From: an uncultured Clostridia bacterium
GTDB lineage: Bacteria; Bacillota; Clostridia; Oscillospirales; CAG-272
Assembly: GCA_946407735.1 (NCBI GenBank)
Contig: CAMJPL010000006.1
Coordinates: 38,701-102,700, forward strand
Direction of reading: 5' to 3'
Length of the DNA: 64,000 nt
The notes beneath the pieces were generated by a model, which saw only the letters and a list, made by a program, of their open reading frames with translations, was not told where the DNA came from and did no database searches. Shown here piece by piece: positions 63,257 through 64,000 of the stretch. The position numbers and the translations under genes were made by a program. The stretch's first letter is position 1, and every line of letters starts with the position of its first letter.

Positions 63257-63328
63257 AAGTTTTTGAGGAAGGGTGGGGGTATGGGGGAGGGGAACCGCTT
63301 TTTTCAAAAAGCGGTTCCCCTCCCCCAT
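63257..63328 (+). repeat. Tagged palindromic intergenic repeat, copy H
   Basis: AAGTTTTTGAGG tag at 63257, GTGGGGGTATGGGGG tract, then perfect 23-bp arms (63281-63303, 63306-63328) with TC centre. Confidence 0.87.
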
Positions 63329-63348
63329 TATTATTGTACGCGCCTCCG

Positions 63349-63717
63349 TCATACCTGCGGTCCCGGCGCTGTGTCGGGCTTGCGGATCAGCTTCAGGACG
63401 TCGGCGTCGAGAGCGCCAAGAACGACCGAGGATTCGATCTGCGTCACGAGCCACGGCGCGTAGGGGATAAGCGGTTTTACGAGCGAGGGATCCAGCTCGC
63501 CGTCGATTATCTTCGCGAAGACGCCGGAGATCGACTGGTAGTCGAGCATCGGAGCGAGGGCCGCTATAAGCTCCTCGTCGATCACGAGCGGATCCTCATC
63601 GGCCTTGCCCGGATGCGCGTCCAAATATTCGAGGAACGCGATCAGCGGCGAGATCGAGATCGAGCTTTTCGCCAGCTTTTCGCCGAGCAGTTTAAGTGAT
63701 TCGATATTCTGCGACAT
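63349..63717 (-). CDS. Hypothetical protein, 122 aa
   Basis: The protein reads as a small, mostly helical, acidic cytoplasmic protein (LLGEKLAKSSISISPLIAFL, DEELIAALAPMLDYQSISGV). No family was recognised and no catalytic or metal motif is visible. GGAGGAA before the ATG at 63717 and a clear promoter (63768-63796) support it as a real gene. Confidence 0.65.
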   Translation of the reverse strand: MSQNIESLKLLGEKLAKSSISISPLIAFLEYLDAHPGKADEDPLVIDEELIAALAPMLDYQSISGVFAKIIDGELDPSLVKPLIPYAPWLVTQIESSVVLGALDADVLKLIRKPDTAPGPQV

Positions 63718-63767
63718 ATTATTCCTCCCCGCAGCGAGCGTTGTCTCATGTTAATTCCTACAACCTG

Positions 63768-63796
63768 ATTATATCATATCCGGGGCGGAAGTTCAA
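63768..63796 (-). promoter_or_regulatory. Promoter of 122-aa gene
   Basis: TTGAAC (63796-63791), 17 bp, TATAAT (63773-63768). Confidence 0.72.
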
Positions 63797-63844
63797 GACG
63801 TAATTTGTATAAAATCGGTTGTATATTATTACATTCGGAAAATA

Positions 63845-63943
63845 TAAAAAATCGGAACAAGCCGGGGAGACTTATTCCGATCGCCATATATAAAGAGGGG
63901 GTTTGGGGGGTATAGCAGACTCAAGCTCTCGCTCTCGTCTGCG
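63845..63943 (-). ncRNA. Candidate C-rich small RNA
   Basis: About 99 bases between a clear minus-strand promoter and an intrinsic terminator, without a credible reading frame. The 5' part forms a GCAGAC/GTCTGC hairpin. A single-stranded stretch containing ACCCCCCAAACCCCCTC follows. An ATCGGAA/TTCCGAT hairpin (63851-63881) and T-run close it. The C-rich stretch could pair with Shine-Dalgarno-like or G-rich targets. Its reverse complement resembles the G-rich tract of the tagged repeats. Confidence 0.55.
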
Positions 63944-63949
63944 ATAAAT

Positions 63950-63978
63950 ATTATACCACTTTTCGCCTTTGAGTGCAA
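63950..63978 (-). promoter_or_regulatory. Promoter of C-rich small RNA
   Basis: TTGCAC (63978-63973), 17 bp, TATAAT (63955-63950). Confidence 0.75.
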
Positions 63979-64000
63979 TAACTCAGAAAAAACTTTTTAT

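Overview
The window looks like chromosome from an uncultured anaerobic member of the Clostridia (Bacillota). The evidence is a long-form HPF, a zinc-type S14, a four-cysteine adenylate kinase, an anaerobic NTP-reductase activase, methylglyoxal synthase, SLH-domain surface proteins and several lone lipoprotein solute-binding proteins. Coding DNA is GC-rich. Promoters are clear sigma-A type (TTGACA-like, 17 bp, TATAAT), often with the string GTGATATAATA. No rRNA, CRISPR array or transposase was seen.

Layout. 1-8.2 kb: housekeeping and unknown genes, nearly all on the minus strand (partial ispH, Sel1-repeat protein, acyl-ACP thioesterase, mgsA, zinc-ribbon protein, WG-repeat protein, rlmH, nrdG), plus hpf on the plus strand. 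8.3-18.25 kb: the most striking locus. Two long, partly identical S-layer-type coding cassettes point outward from a central 2.1-kb segment. That segment carries a complete tyrosine recombinase and the promoter, signal peptide and SLH anchor of the expressed gene. Homology between the cassettes ends exactly at an 11-bp inverted repeat on each side of the segment. Inverting the segment would join the same anchor in frame to the other cassette, which is the layout expected of a self-contained surface-antigen switch. 18.25-18.8 kb: a candidate structured RNA and two threonine tRNA genes. 19-38.6 kb: accessory genes, including a Cthe_2159-like surface protein, a RelB/PIN toxin-antitoxin pair, a transglutaminase-like protein, solute-binding lipoproteins (one a pseudogene), a UroD-family protein, a LarA-like racemase, an SGNH hydrolase, a lactonase, a TauE-type exporter and a DUF4091/GH123-like protein. 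38.6-55.7 kb: the merged S10-spc-alpha ribosomal operon (rpsJ to rplQ, with secY, adk, map, infA and rpoA). It has a long leader, two palindromic repeats inside the operon, an infA that appears to start at CTG, and an S3 with a long Arg/Gly/Asp-rich tail. 55.7-64 kb: a regulator, oxidoreductases, a hot-dog thioesterase, two more solute-binding proteins and a C-rich candidate small RNA at the right edge.

A second theme is a family of dispersed intergenic palindromes. Their arms are perfect over 17-25 bp but differ in sequence from copy to copy. Most follow an AAAGTCTTTGGA-like tag and a GGGGGTNNGGGGG-like tract. The C-rich loop of the candidate RNA at the right edge is nearly complementary to that G-rich tract.
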